A stretch of DNA of 64,000 nucleotides from Parapristionchus giblindavisi (Eukaryota > Nematoda > Chromadorea > Rhabditida > Diplogasteridae): positions 1,053,001-1,117,000 of the forward strand of contig CALSFV010000213.1 of NCBI GenBank assembly GCA_943737045.1. The letters are read 5' to 3'. A program made the translations under genes and the position numbers. Under the pieces are notes generated by a model that saw only the letters and a program-made list of their open reading frames with translations, ran no database searches and was not told where the DNA came from. Position 1 is the first letter of the stretch. The number at the start of each line of letters is the position of its first letter. Shown here in pieces: positions 13,801-24,311 of this stretch.

Positions 13801-15815
13801 AGTATGCGTAAGTCATACTTAAAGTCACAAGTGAGAGATTAAGTCATAACTAAGGTCGCAAATATACTTACAGCAGCTACGAAGAGATCTCGATGAGATG
13901 GTGTAATGTCCTTCCTCAACTTGCTCAACAATCGTGCAGCCCATTTCTGCTTCACTTCGATTCGTTCAGCCTAAATACAATAGCATTAAAGGGTGTCATC
14001 TTTATAAACAGTATTTCCTTTTATCTCGATTTTCATTGAAACAAATTAAATCCAAATACTAATAAACACATATTTCTAGGTGTTCATTCCACACAATTTT
14101 CGAAAATCCCTTATTTTACAGGTCGTTAATTTTACACGCGGCACCATGTATAGTGCGGGGCTTGTGATCAAGAAGAAAACCCACAAGTCCAACTAATAAA
14201 ATATTGATTTTAATCATGGCTCATAATGACCTCGAGCTCGGATCGAATGTTCCTCTCTTCCTCAATCGATATTCTACAGTTGTGACGTTTGAAGTACTTC
14301 CGTTTCAGTGCCTGTAAATGCAACTATTTCTGATAGATATTATGACTCTTTCGAGGTCACACACAATCAAGGTATTTCAAAACTTGTACTTATCATTTTG
14401 AAGTGGACTTATTAGATGTCAAGTGGTGTATATGGTGTTGTTTCGTGTCATAGGTGGGCGCGAAAAACGAATTCTTTTTGCGCACAGCCTTGCCTGCCCT
14501 TGCACATAGCCTTGCATAGCAAAAATTGGAAAATTTCCAGTCAAATCTGCTAAAAATGGCCATGCGCATAGTCTTGCCTTACAATTCCCCGGTTTGCGCA
14601 CAGCCCCCCCCCCCCCCACAGCGTGCCCACCTATGTTTCGTGTTTAGTTAAAGCATTTTTTACTTAAAGTAGACTTAAAGTTAAGTTAAAGTAGTCAATG
14701 AGGTATTTTAAGTAAACTTTAAGCTTTGAAATACCAGAGCACCTTAAACACAAGTTAGTGTGGGAAATTATGCAAAGCTAAAATTATCACTGACGCTTCT
14801 TCATTTCATTCTGCGCAATCGATTACAATTGAGCGATACTTTTCATCTTTTAGTGGTATCTTCTTCTTCATTCGATCAGTGTCCTCTATTTAGGCAATCT
14901 GGCTATTCTCATTGTCAGCAACAGATCGATTGGATGGATAGATGAGATAACTACTCCCCGGGGAGTATTATGGGGGCAACGATTAAATAGGTTCCAACAA
15001 TCTCTTTTTCTTTATTGCTATTTTTAGATGAGTGCAGTTCCGAATCACGAAAAGAAAAGAAACAGTGAGGAGAGAGTATGTAATAAGAGGAGCATTTTCA
15101 GTGAATTTCGTTCTTTCGTAACTTTGAGCAGAGAGTGATTACCTGGAGATTGAACCAAGTGAAGGCAAAGTCCTTCACGTACGGAATCACCTCCTCGACG
15201 AACGGATGCATTTCTTCCTGAAAAGTATTTATTTATTTATTATAAACATTTGATATAGTTGTGCAGCGAGGTGCCAGATAAATAAAACCACATATTTCAT
15301 TTAATGTAGTCTGAATGTGATCGTAATTCACTTCAGGGCGTGATTTATCAATTTTTAAGTAATCATAATATACATAGCGAAGAGATTTCAAATAAAGATA
15401 TCAGCGTGGATCTATTGTGAAATTAATACATCGACTCAACGTCTTTTTGGATTACGTCGTGAGATGACTTTCAGCAGTAAATGTAAAACGAAACAAAACA
15501 CCAGGTGTAACGTCGGGCACGCGGCGGAGGGGTTATGGCGTAGGCACGTAAGGTAAATGTAACAGTGCATAAAGAAAAATTGATAACTCACATCAAGCCC
15601 TTGGTTGGGAGAGTAATTGCTCGACGTGTCGCCCCAATCTCTCATCAGGTTCATTCCTCCCATACCAGATGGAGATACATGATCGGCAACGCCTCCAACG
15701 TCAACCTGACAAATAGAAATAGCTAGTAATACGAAATATACATCGTATCGATTGCCCCAGTTGCATTGCTTCTACTTTACAAAGGATAAAGTGAAGAAAC
15801 CTCGAGATGGTCCAT
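4093..15815 (-). CDS. nfi-1: Nuclear factor I (CTF/NF-I) transcription factor
   Basis: Sequence-specific DNA-binding transcription factor (nucleus). Exons in order: 15815-15801, 15705-15592, 15217-15143, 14311-14231, 13970-13872, 13767-13636, 13517-13419, 13223-13160, 13081-13016, 12958-12857, 12617-12483, 12222-11981, 10481-10330, 10246-10188, 10061-9931, 9847-9722, 8367-8229, 7857-7809, 7733-7390, 5939-5778, 5371-5233, 5169-5133, 5062-4975, 4834-4594, 4461-4368, 4215-4093. All phases agree; about 1035 residues. Residues about 44-227 are the NFI DNA-binding domain: [80 protein letters not shown], a Cys-rich [10 protein letters not shown], then [13 protein letters not shown]. The rest is Ser/Thr/Pro/Gln-rich with an acidic stretch near the 12.0-kb exon, as in NFI activation regions. 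The ATG at 15815 is provisional: the same frame stays open and coding-like upstream to about 15883 (CQELVANPDPRKYY) until a TGA, so an upstream exon is likely. Introns hold tRNA-like, foldback and mariner insertions. Confidence 0.93.
4868..4936 (+). other. tRNA-like sequence in an nfi-1 intron
   Basis: Within the intron 4835-4974. Shows an A-box-like TAGTGTAGTGGTTCG and a B-box/T-loop word GGTTCGTTTCCC about 35 bp later. No clean cloverleaf, so it is more likely a tRNA pseudogene or SINE head than a working tRNA. Confidence 0.45.
7758..7801. repeat. (ATT)n microsatellite
   Basis: About 14 uninterrupted ATT units in an nfi-1 intron, next to the donor of the exon 7809-7857. A shorter related tract lies at about 9889-9921. 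Poly-Asn or poly-Ile ORFs across them are artefacts. Confidence 0.95.
7984..9617. repeat. 1634-bp segment duplicated in inverse at 45873-47506
   Basis: Coordinates map as x to 55490-x with no length change. I noticed a single base difference between the copies (about 9080 versus 46410). The segment contains the nfi-1 exon 8229-8367, its flanking intron, and the whole foldback element 8430-9611. Since it lies inside an intact gene, this copy is probably the source. Confidence 0.93.
8430..9611. mobile_element. Foldback element with tRNA-like arms, TTA target duplication
   Basis: Termini are CAAGGAGTCTCTTTCA and its reverse complement, flanked by TTA on both sides (8427-8429, 9612-9614), the duplication typical of PIF/Harbinger-type elements. 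Inverted arms of about 330 bp (8430-8760 and 9282-9611) are roughly 95% alike by eye. Each arm carries a tRNA-like module: an A-box-like TGGCGCAATGG at 8662 and a B-box GGTTCGATCCCC at 8704, mirrored at 9315-9392. The roughly 520-bp centre encodes nothing recognisable; ORFs across it are not convincing. Non-autonomous. Confidence 0.75.
10626..11893 (+). mobile_element. Degenerate mariner-like transposon
   Basis: Inverted termini TTAGGTTGTAACATAAG (10626) and its complement ending at 11893, with TA on both flanks, as in mariner elements. Length 1268 bp, close to a full mariner (about 1.3 kb). On the plus strand near 11680-11870 a broken transposase C-terminus can be read in two frames: [12 protein letters not shown], then, after frame changes, AGTHRL and RDNFI, resembling the conserved mariner end. 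Internal stops and frameshifts show it is dead. Sits in the nfi-1 intron between the exons ending 11981 and starting 10481. Confidence 0.75.
12262..12392. mobile_element. Diverged MITE copy related to 23544-23663
   Basis: Shares TTTTGGCTCAAAAT and ACTTTGTAACATACTTTTCG with the intact element at 23544-23663. The left end, CATAAGTCGAA, differs by one base from its terminus. The right terminus has decayed. Intronic in nfi-1. Confidence 0.6.
14449..14635. mobile_element. hAT-type MITE (CATAGGTGGGC termini)
   Basis: 187 bp with perfect 11-bp inverted termini CATAGGTGGGC / GCCCACCTATG and an exact 8-bp target duplication TTTCGTGT at 14441-14448 and 14636-14643. Contains a C14 run near the right end. 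Same terminal pattern as 43870-44048. Lies in an nfi-1 intron within the DNA-binding-domain region. Confidence 0.88.
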
Positions 15816-16430
15816 TTCAGAGTCTGTGAGCTTATCAATGGCGTAATATTTCCGAGGGTCCGGATTTGCCACAAGTTCTTGGCATCAGATTCAGAAGGCC
15901 ATCCACTTACAATTGTGTACAAGCTCGCTAGAACACATTAATGTCATTATTTCGAAAATTCCTTTCGTAGGGACGATTAAATTAGTTCTACGGACAAGAT
16001 AGCAGAACTGCATTTTAATAGAATTAATACGAAGCTGGAATCTACAGTCTTAAATTTTAAACGGCTAAAGAAGGCTTAATTTGGCAGAATTCCAACTGGC
16101 ACAACGCCAGGACCTAACATGTCGTGAGAGGGCACATGCGCATCAAAGATTACGGTAAGCGCGCAATTCAAAATTTTGAGCGGCCAAAACTACCGTAGTC
16201 TTTAAAACTATTTTGCACCACATTGTTTCTATTTAATATTTTAGATAATCGATACAAAGACTATTTTTCCATAGGACGGATTCATTGCTCACACCACCAA
16301 GATGCATGCACGCTGGCCCCACGAATTCCGGAACTATTTATTTGTCCGGGTCTTATTCACCAAATGTAACATGTTCTTAATACTTCAAAATCTTTATTGT
16401 CGAACTACAAGCATTTTTTGTAACATAAAT
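15816..16430. other. Region between METTL4 stop and nfi-1 start
   Basis: Probably holds the nfi-1 promoter and perhaps a missed first exon (an open coding-like frame runs from 15815 up to about 15883). AATAAAG on the minus strand near 16392 is a plausible poly(A) signal for the methyltransferase gene. Confidence 0.4.
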
Positions 16431-18839
16431 TTATTGACAAATGTTTTCTTCCGTAGTACGATCGACCTTCTCCATCATCTCTTCACACTGTAGCAGTAGT
16501 GGTTCGTATCCAATCGAATAACAATCAGGCATCAGCGATCGAGCAAAGATCTCCAGTGGTCGATCTATCATATACTTCGGTATCACCTGAATTCATCAGT
16601 GGATAAACAAATCAATCAGTGATATTCCTACCGATCGATATATAGCCAACAGAGAAGGTTTCCGAGAGTGCACGCACATGGGTATACTGTAACGAGGGAG
16701 TTACCGTAATCAATCAATACTACCGTACCTCGCAATGATGAGATCCTTCTTGGGCAGCGCTCCATCCTCTTCCATGATCTTCTCCTGGTTCTTCCTCACA
16801 CAGAATACAACACCTTCGTATGGTTGTTTGCCCGAGGAAGTTGGTACGAATGAGGTAATCGGACGACCAGAGGTAGTTGTCTGATAGTACAACAAACCAG
16901 TTAACAACAGAGAAGCCACAGTCGACGGTCTCTTCACAACTCTATGCTCTCTCACTGAGAGACCATGGACAAAGAGGATAGGCTCCAGTCATATTCACAG
17001 TATTAGTATCTCTTACCTTCAACCAGTACCATACGCTCACTCGTACCATCTTCCATTTCTTCAGTAATCGATCGACCAGAGTGTGCACACGAGCGGAATT
17101 CGTCACCTGGTACAGATAATCAATACCGTAATCGTGAGATACCGTACCCATATCGCCAGGATGCCTTTTGTGTCGAGAATCGAGGGGATGGCCAGTTTAG
17201 AGAGCACATCATCGTCATTCATTGCGTATGTACGCTTGCGTTTCACAGATCTAAATCGTCCGATCTATTGATCAATCGATAATTAATCGATACACTTACA
17301 GATTCACCCATGGGGGATCCATCACGATAAAGTCGAATGATCGATCCATCATTGTTGAAAGTGCATTCGCCTTAAACAGAACTCTCTACCGTTAATTTTA
17401 AACTGAACAAATTACATAGTTTGTACACATAGATAACGATGGTAATGTACAGTATTCGATCAGTCTCACCTCAACTGCATCGGCAATCTGGAAAGCAGCT
17501 CCTGGCGGGACCAGATACAGGCGAGAACAAGGCCCATCTCAAAGATCAAAGTTCAAACTACACTAGTAAGGCACAAAGATCGAAGTTTAAACTACACTAG
17601 TAAGGCATAAAGATCAAAGTTCAAACTACACTAGTAAGGCATAAAGATCAAAGTTCAAACTACACTAGTAAGGCATAAAGATCAAAGTTCAAACTACACT
17701 AGTAAGGCATAAAGATCAAAGTTCAAACTACACTAGTAAGGCATAAAGATCAAAGTTCAACTACACTAGTAAGGCATAAAGATGAAAGCTCACTTTTATC
17801 GTAATCGATCAACGCTATTCTGTCTTTGTCTTCAATGAACCACGGTGACATCAAGGAAAGAGTGTTTGAACTGCTGGAAAATATTGATTTTTCAGTTTAA
17901 TTATTGATTTTCCAGCCTGAGCGTACAATTCACTGATGGAGACTGCCGTAGGTGTAGCCTGCGATCCTTGCTGCCGCATATTGATCGACGAGGACAGTAT
18001 TCTCTCAGATATCGATCGAGCAGCTTTATTGTTGTCCGGGGCCTTCAATCAATAAATTTAGATCGCGACGCGCTCAAAGAACGCTTACCGTAATCCGTCG
18101 ATAATGACCACTCTTCCGACCTCTCCCTTTCACCATCATAGCCATTTTGCACAGACGTTCGTTGACTTCCTATCAAAACGAGAAGTTTGTATCCCTTATA
18201 TTACGTATGCCCAATTACAGCACGCATCAATTTTACAGAATGCGAACAAATTTCATTTTGAGGGATTTTGAAATACTTGATTAAACATATGATAAAAATT
18301 TAAGACCGACCGTTTAAGTTTCAGAGCAGGTATAAAGGAAAAAACCGTTTTACAATAACTTTATGGTCAGCACTGTACCTCTAGTGATCTATCGAATAAT
18401 CGATAGAATATGCGTTTTGCTTCCTCATTGGAATGGAATTCATCTTCGTCGTCCGAATTCCAATCCTTGAAAAGGAAATTGATCATAATTTTACTCATAA
18501 TTGAAACAAATCACGGTATTCTTAATATTTGAATCCTAGCAACCACTCATTTACACTTTCTAAGTCATAACGCTGTTGGGACGTCCACGGATAATGTATA
18601 GATAGATTACCTCACCAACCTCCTCCCTCAATCGACACTTCTCGAATGAACTATCCATTACATACTGGGAATGGACAAGGAATAGATCGGGATTGATACG
18701 GTATCTGAAGAGATCAAAGATCAAAGATCGAAGATCACATCTCTAATCATCCTCTCCAGACTCACCCGTATGGTTCATACACAGAGTTTATATACAGTTG
18801 TTCGTCCCAAATCACAAAATCGTCATTCTCTTCTAGCAT
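16431..18839 (-). CDS. mettl4: METTL4/DAMT-1-like N6-adenine methyltransferase (MT-A70 family)
   Basis: Transfers methyl from S-adenosylmethionine to adenine N6. METTL4 relatives act on snRNA or DNA; the worm member DAMT-1 was proposed as a DNA 6mA enzyme. Exons: 18839-18766, 18704-18611, 18465-18379, 18169-18089, 18042-17927, 17873-17794, 17537-17470, 17370-17300, 17250-17148, 17106-17017, 16880-16729, 16686-16632, 16586-16431. All phases agree; 408 residues. The catalytic DPPW is at residues 218-221 (FDFIVMDPPWVN), followed by SVKRKRTYAM, the strand LAIWVTN, VWYWLKV, and KQPYEGVVFCV, a common METTL4 motif where substrate specificity lies. The start ATG follows TTACAG, so a trans-splice acceptor is possible. 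The intron 17538-17793 holds a 34-bp tandem repeat. Target preference cannot be read from sequence. Confidence 0.9.
17541..17783. repeat. 34-bp tandem repeat, about 7 copies
   Basis: The unit contains AAAGATCAAAGTTCAAAC then TACACTAGTAAGGCAT. Copies are nearly identical, with one single-base deletion and a few substitutions. It fills almost the whole intron between the exons 17794-17873 and 17470-17537. The unit carries the same AAAGATC word that is scattered through the window. Confidence 0.92.
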
Positions 18840-19392
18840 ACTGTAACATTTATTTTCCGCAAAATCAATAAATTCAAGATCAATCGATAATTATCCACAG
18901 GTCAAAATAAACCATTATTATGTACTACTGAGATACTGTAATTAGGATTTTATCCATCATTATATATTTACAAAAAAAAAGAAGAGCACAAACACCGCAG
19001 TACAATCGGCGCTACCGTAACCCGTATATTACAATTCTTCAATCAATACAATATAATGAATGACTTTTTCTCTGCGACTTAGAATTCAGGAATAATCGAA
19101 AGTAATCTGCACTCACTTAATGTAAAACAAAACACATGCAATAACCTATACAATCGAAAGGAACGGGAAACAATCAATAAAACACTATATTGGTGGAAAA
19201 TCAATCAATAATTATATTAAATAATAATTTTAAAACACACAATGTCATGTTAACGAGTAACGTTAGTGTAACCTAAAAACTCGAATTGTTCGAATTTGAT
19301 TTTAATGCATAGTGGAGTGGTGATTACAAAGATCAGCGATCGTTATAATGACCATGATGATGGTCAATCAATCGATAAATCGATAAGGTAGA
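18840..19392. other. Intergenic: METTL4 promoter side and ZIP 3' side
   Basis: No coding exon recognised. AT-rich, with TACCGTA and ATCAATCAATAA words. It probably contains the ZIP 3' UTR (right side of the stop) and the METTL4 promoter. Confidence 0.4.
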
Positions 19393-21096
19393 TCAATGAT
19401 GAGAAAGCGCCTGCAAGGCAGCAAACAGCATGACTCCTCCGCCAACAGCGAATGCTGCAGCAAGACCTGAAATAAATAATAGATCAATAATTGACTGCCA
19501 GCGTTCATTATCCCACTATGAACCCGCCATTTTCGCGATTCAGCTCAACACAATAAGATAGAAAAAACAGTTTTTTTGTTGTGTTCAATACTTCACTGTA
19601 ATACATACATACATGATACCCCATCCCACTGTGGGAGAGAAAATCCACCCACGTCTCCTTTTAATGTGGTGTTACATTTGCCTTTCGTATCCACGCCGTG
19701 TCAAATAAAAGTGACGAAAACGATTCCATTGATCAATCCATTCTATACTCACAAGTGTACTACTCTTCTTATAGTCAATGAAATGACTAGCATATAAAGT
19801 TAGTATATCTAGTAGTTCTATCAACATCCGGCTATTCCCCCCAATTTTCACGTTTCACCTTCGCGCAATAAGATGTGGCAAGCAAGTATTAGTCGATCGT
19901 TCGTATACCATTTCTCTCACTCATATGTTATTATATTTGTGAGTGAATAAAAGAGATTTCATCGTACCATTGCGTCCATGGAGTTGTTGCAGCTCATTCG
20001 CCAGCATCTCCACACAAGCTACGTAGACGAAAGTACCGGCTGCCAGTGCCTCGAGTACGAATCGAATCAGTGTCGCTGATGAACCTTCCACCATTGTCAC
20101 CTATAGAGGATGTCATTTTAATAATAATAATAAAAAAATAATAATAATTTTAAAAGTGTTATGCATCTCACTGATCCCGAACTATCATATCGTTAGCCTT
20201 GCATCACTTTTCGACATTAAAACAGAAGAGTTCAATAATAAAATAAGAGCTTACCACTAGTGCCACTAGCATGCCGACTGGTATGCATGCGGAGAGCACA
20301 AACACGCTCACCACCGCAGCGCCTGGAGGAAATTCGATCAGGTAAGAATGATTAAAGATAGATACAAAAGTACAGTTTGTAGTCTACATTTACAGTACTC
20401 AGCCAACACATAACTATAATCCGTTCATAGAGGCTTACCAATTGGCGCTCGCTGCTGGGCCAACGACACTCCGTACGCAAGGCAACAGAGGACCTAAAAA
20501 TCATTAATTACAGTATTACTTTGATCCATTACGGTATCGCTATCATCCATTATAGTACCCCACTCATACAGTATCCGTGAATGATCTACCGTATCCCACC
20601 ATACCTCATGGAGCATGATGGCGAACATCATGGAAACGAAATCGGCTCCCTCCTTCTGCAATCCAAGAGCGAGTCCTTCGAAGAGTGAGTGGACTGATAG
20701 ACCGAGGAGGAGAAAGAGTGTACGGAGAGAGAGGCCAGAAGATAGGGAGACCGAGTGGGAGTGGCCTGTGAGTGGGAAGTTACATTAATGGAGTCACGAA
20801 AAGAAAAGAAAAAAAGACTAGAGAGTGTGAAAAATGAGGAGTGCTCTGGTTTTCATCTCTTTTCGGAACTTTTGAACAGAGCCTTAATTGCTGATTTAAA
20901 CAATTATTACAAGTAGCTGTACGATTGATTAACATGAACACTCCGCATATTTACAATATTACATACTCAACCCATCAGCATTACGATATTAATTCTAACC
21001 AAAAACTTTTCACAGTGGGGGCATCAATCAAATCAATATCTATATAATTGCTGTTACTCCCCTAGTTGCGCAATTGGCGAGTTGATAAATTATTTA

Positions 21097-21174
<78 letters not shown>

Positions 21175-23334
21175 CTCACCACCATGACCGTGCGAGTGAT
21201 GGTGAGGACTCGCGGTTTCACTACCTCCTCCCTGTAATCGATGTACGTGTTTCAGGGAAATTGAATCTCGACGGGAATTGCAAACTACCGTACCTCTTTC
21301 CTGAATACAATCTCGTCCATGTCATCATCATCATCATCGAAGAGACCGGCATCGACGAGTGGGGCGGCTGCATCTTCTAATCCCCGAATACGATGCATAC
21401 TGTAGACAGAATATTGATTAGGTAATGATTAAATGCTTTCCCTTGATTAAAAAACACTATATTGATTGAGATGTAATATGAGCGTTATACAATCGGTCAC
21501 TTATTAGCCCTATTAGTATTTCAAAACTTGAAGATTACTTAAAATGATAAGCAAGTTTTGAAAAAGAAGACTCTTTACAATAATATGGTCTGACCGATGG
21601 CTCTCATCATCATCATCTTCATTGTGTAGATGAGAGTGTCCTCCATTCATCATAGCTCCTCCCCCTCCTCCTCCCTCTCCATGAGAGTGACCGTGTCCAG
21701 AACACGCGAAGATGGCCTGCAACATTCACGTTTCACTCACTAGAGTTAGAATAGCATTTGAGTCGTTCAACGATGCTCTGGAAAAAGCGACATTACATCA
21801 TAAAAAAGACAGTAGCAACGATATTTAACTTTAACAATGTTGCATTGACCATCATGCACGCAGCATCCACGTTTCAAAATCTAATGAGATAAAACCATTC
21901 TTCAAAACAATGATACAGGAGACATTTTTCACGCATAAAATGGATGAGCTTGCGATAAATCAAAGAATGACAGAATGAATCAGAGATCATCTCAAAGTGT
22001 CTATAGCAACAATACGCCATTTTTCCTCCACCAAAAATATCAACTTTGAGAAAAGAAATTTAAAATTTTTTTGAACGCCCCCTGTAAAAATAATCTTTTT
22101 TTACAATTTTCTGTTAGAGTGCCCCCCCCCCCCTGTAGAATAAAGTTCCATGTGCTCCGCCAAGGTATGGTTACAAGTACTCTTTGATCTTTATATCAAA
22201 AAAGAACGGTAATAGATAAAGTGATAAATGAAAAAAGCAACGTTACCTGTTCAATAATAAGAATAGCCACGAATCCAGCGAGTACAAGCAATTGTGTGTT
22301 CAGAAGCATGTTCACACTCGCACTCATTCCTTCACCATCCGATATGTTCGTTGCTGTAATATTATACCAATCAATAATCATATTGATCAATCAATACGAA
22401 AAAGAACAATCGAGATCAAGCTGAATATTCAATGTACAGTACCTTCGCCGCCTGTTTCAGGATGTGCCACTGCAGAAAATCCCCAGTTCTTGCGGATACT
22501 GTGCTCCTGGAAATATCAATCAATCAATCAATAAGTCGATCATAACTGTACATTTATCCAATCTCACAAGGGGAGAAATCGCACAAACTTTTAGATGAGA
22601 GTATTGGGAGACGGATACAACTTCAACTTTGGAGTGAGTTGGGTATCGAGTGGAAAACAATGACTAACAATTGGCATTCCGTAAGAAGATATCGTAACCA
22701 TCGATCAATAATGGTTGATTACCGTAACCTTTTACAGTAATTTTATGACCCATCAGGATTATCCACTCGAGAACCAACACACTCCAAAATTTAAGTTGGC
22801 GAAGACGTATCCGTCTCACATATTTAACACTGCATTATATAAGAGTTTGTTATGTTTCAGAGGGAAAAGAATCGATATAAACACGTACCTGCATGAGTAC
22901 ATGCGGAATGAGACCAAGAAAGCATGTGGAGAGGAAGATGCCGCAGGCTACACAATTGCATAGAGAGAGGATCACAGCGCCACTGTACAATGAACTAATT
23001 ATATCATCATCTTTATGGCAAAATATTTAATTTTTTAAAAGCATGAAAATATATTACTGATGTTTGTCTGTGTAGTAGGATGAACAGTTTTTTTAAAAGT
23101 TGACCATATGAAGATGTTTATAGGTTTTCAACGCTATATCGGATCCCAGAGGTTCAATCCTTTTCCACCAACCAGATTAAACTTATTGATCAATATAATC
23201 GATAAATGAGAAACTAACTTCTTGGACCGCGCCCCCACACTCAGTCCACAGTATGGTAGAAGGGAGAAGAAGACGAGGGAAATGAAGATCAGTAGGGCAC
23301 AGCCTGCAATTGGAATCAAAATCACAATATACAT
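19393..23334 (-). CDS. ZIP-family (SLC39A) zinc/iron transporter
   Basis: Multi-pass membrane importer of Zn2+/Fe2+ into the cytosol. Exons: 23334-23219, 22982-22889, 22506-22443, 22353-22247, 21716-21595, 21399-21294, 21231-21180, 20765-20605, 20493-20439, 20322-20255, 20100-19968, 19466-19393. Phases agree; 383 residues. TM1 is near the start, TM2 is CNCVACGIFLSTCFLGL, and TM3 is LLVLAGFVAILIIEQ. A His-rich cytosolic loop follows (GHGHSHG, GGHSHLH, HHHSHGHGGHSHS) with an acidic DDDDDD run. TM4 HSLFEGLALG and TM5 IMLHE carry the metal-site His/Glu residues typical of the family, and TM7 is LEALAAGTFVYVACVEML. The start at 23334 assumes no splice before GCALLIF. However, a good acceptor (CCAATTGCAG) sits just inside, so the true first exon may lie upstream. 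Confidence 0.9.
21098..21173. repeat. (AAT)n microsatellite
   Basis: About 25 uninterrupted AAT units in the ZIP intron, ending five bases before the donor of the exon 21180-21231. Likely length-polymorphic. Confidence 0.95.
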
Positions 23335-23543
23335 TTATAATAAACAAATGACAATGAAATAAATACAATAATAATATTATTATTATATTGAAAACCTAGA
23401 AGACTAGATACAATCTTTCACTCTAACTATTGGCATACATCACCACAGCGAAACCTACAATCACCAAGTGCCAAGAACGACTTTCTTCTTTTTTTCTCTC
23501 ACTCGGAATCGATTTTCACTGATCCATTTTCCCACATTATAAA

Positions 23544-23663
23544 CATAGGTCGAATAGCTAGATTATCTTTGTTCAAAATCCGGTCAGGTATTTCGATTTT
23601 TGTGAAATTTTGGCTCAAAATCCGGTCAGGCTTGGTACTTTGTAACATACTTTTCGACCTATG
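23544..23663. mobile_element. hAT-type MITE (CATAGGTCGAA termini)
   Basis: 120 bp with perfect 11-bp inverted termini CATAGGTCGAA / TTCGACCTATG and an exact 8-bp target duplication ATTATAAA at 23536-23543 and 23664-23671. It has an internal near-direct repeat of CAAAATCCGGTCAGG. A diverged relative lies at 12262-12392. Located upstream of the ZIP start. Confidence 0.88.
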
Positions 23664-24311
23664 ATTATAAAGATGATACATATAATATTTCATAAAAATG
23701 ACTTCAACTAACCCAACTGCAGCCACATAGTCTCCTTTTTCTTCTTATCTCTTTCAATCCAATCTACACTCTAATGTCCATCCATGAGCCGTGTCCTTCG
23801 TGCTAACCTGCTTGAGATATTATTTTTAAAAAATAAATAAGTAAACGAAGATAAAACACAATAAACAATATGGTCAAAACCATAAAACGAAGACTGTATG
23901 ACCCCTCACTATCCAATGTAGTGTTGAAAAGACTTGAAAAAAAAGATACACGAGCTCTTGTGAAACGAGGTTTCCCTACTTTACGAAACGTTTGAAGAGA
24001 GCTTAATCGATAGATACAGCCTCACAGCTGTCCCTACACAATAGGAATTCAATAGAGAAACACTCGAACATATTGTATGGATAGAACAACTGTTTATTTC
24101 CTGTAGCCTCTCTCAGCCAACAAGGAGAAACTAACAATGCATAGATGATGATAACATATCATTGATATTGTAAAGATGAAACAAGTAACAACGAAGCAAC
24201 AAAGTGGAAACAATAATAATCGATAACAAATAGAAATAGTGAAAAGGGAGTGGAAGAGGAGAGGGGAGAAACCCGGTGGATTCATGCTGCACGTCTTCTA
24301 CAAATCGTGAC
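23664..24311. other. Region between the ZIP 5' side and the EBP2 stop
   Basis: No confident exon. A short ATGTGGCTGCAGTTG followed by GTTAGT near 23717-23700 could be a ZIP first exon, but its phase does not fit the next acceptor, so it is not used. Confidence 0.3.

Noticed and set aside
16302..16493. Plus-strand ORF over the METTL4 3' end
   Set aside because: Overlaps the final METTL4 exon and its 3' UTR in antisense; no domain.
17541..17783. CRISPR-like array in the 34-bp repeat
   Set aside because: Units are contiguous with no spacers.
23700..23717. ATGTGGCTGCAGTTG as ZIP first exon
   Set aside because: Its phase does not fit the acceptor before GCALLIF; the unspliced ATG at 23334 keeps frame.
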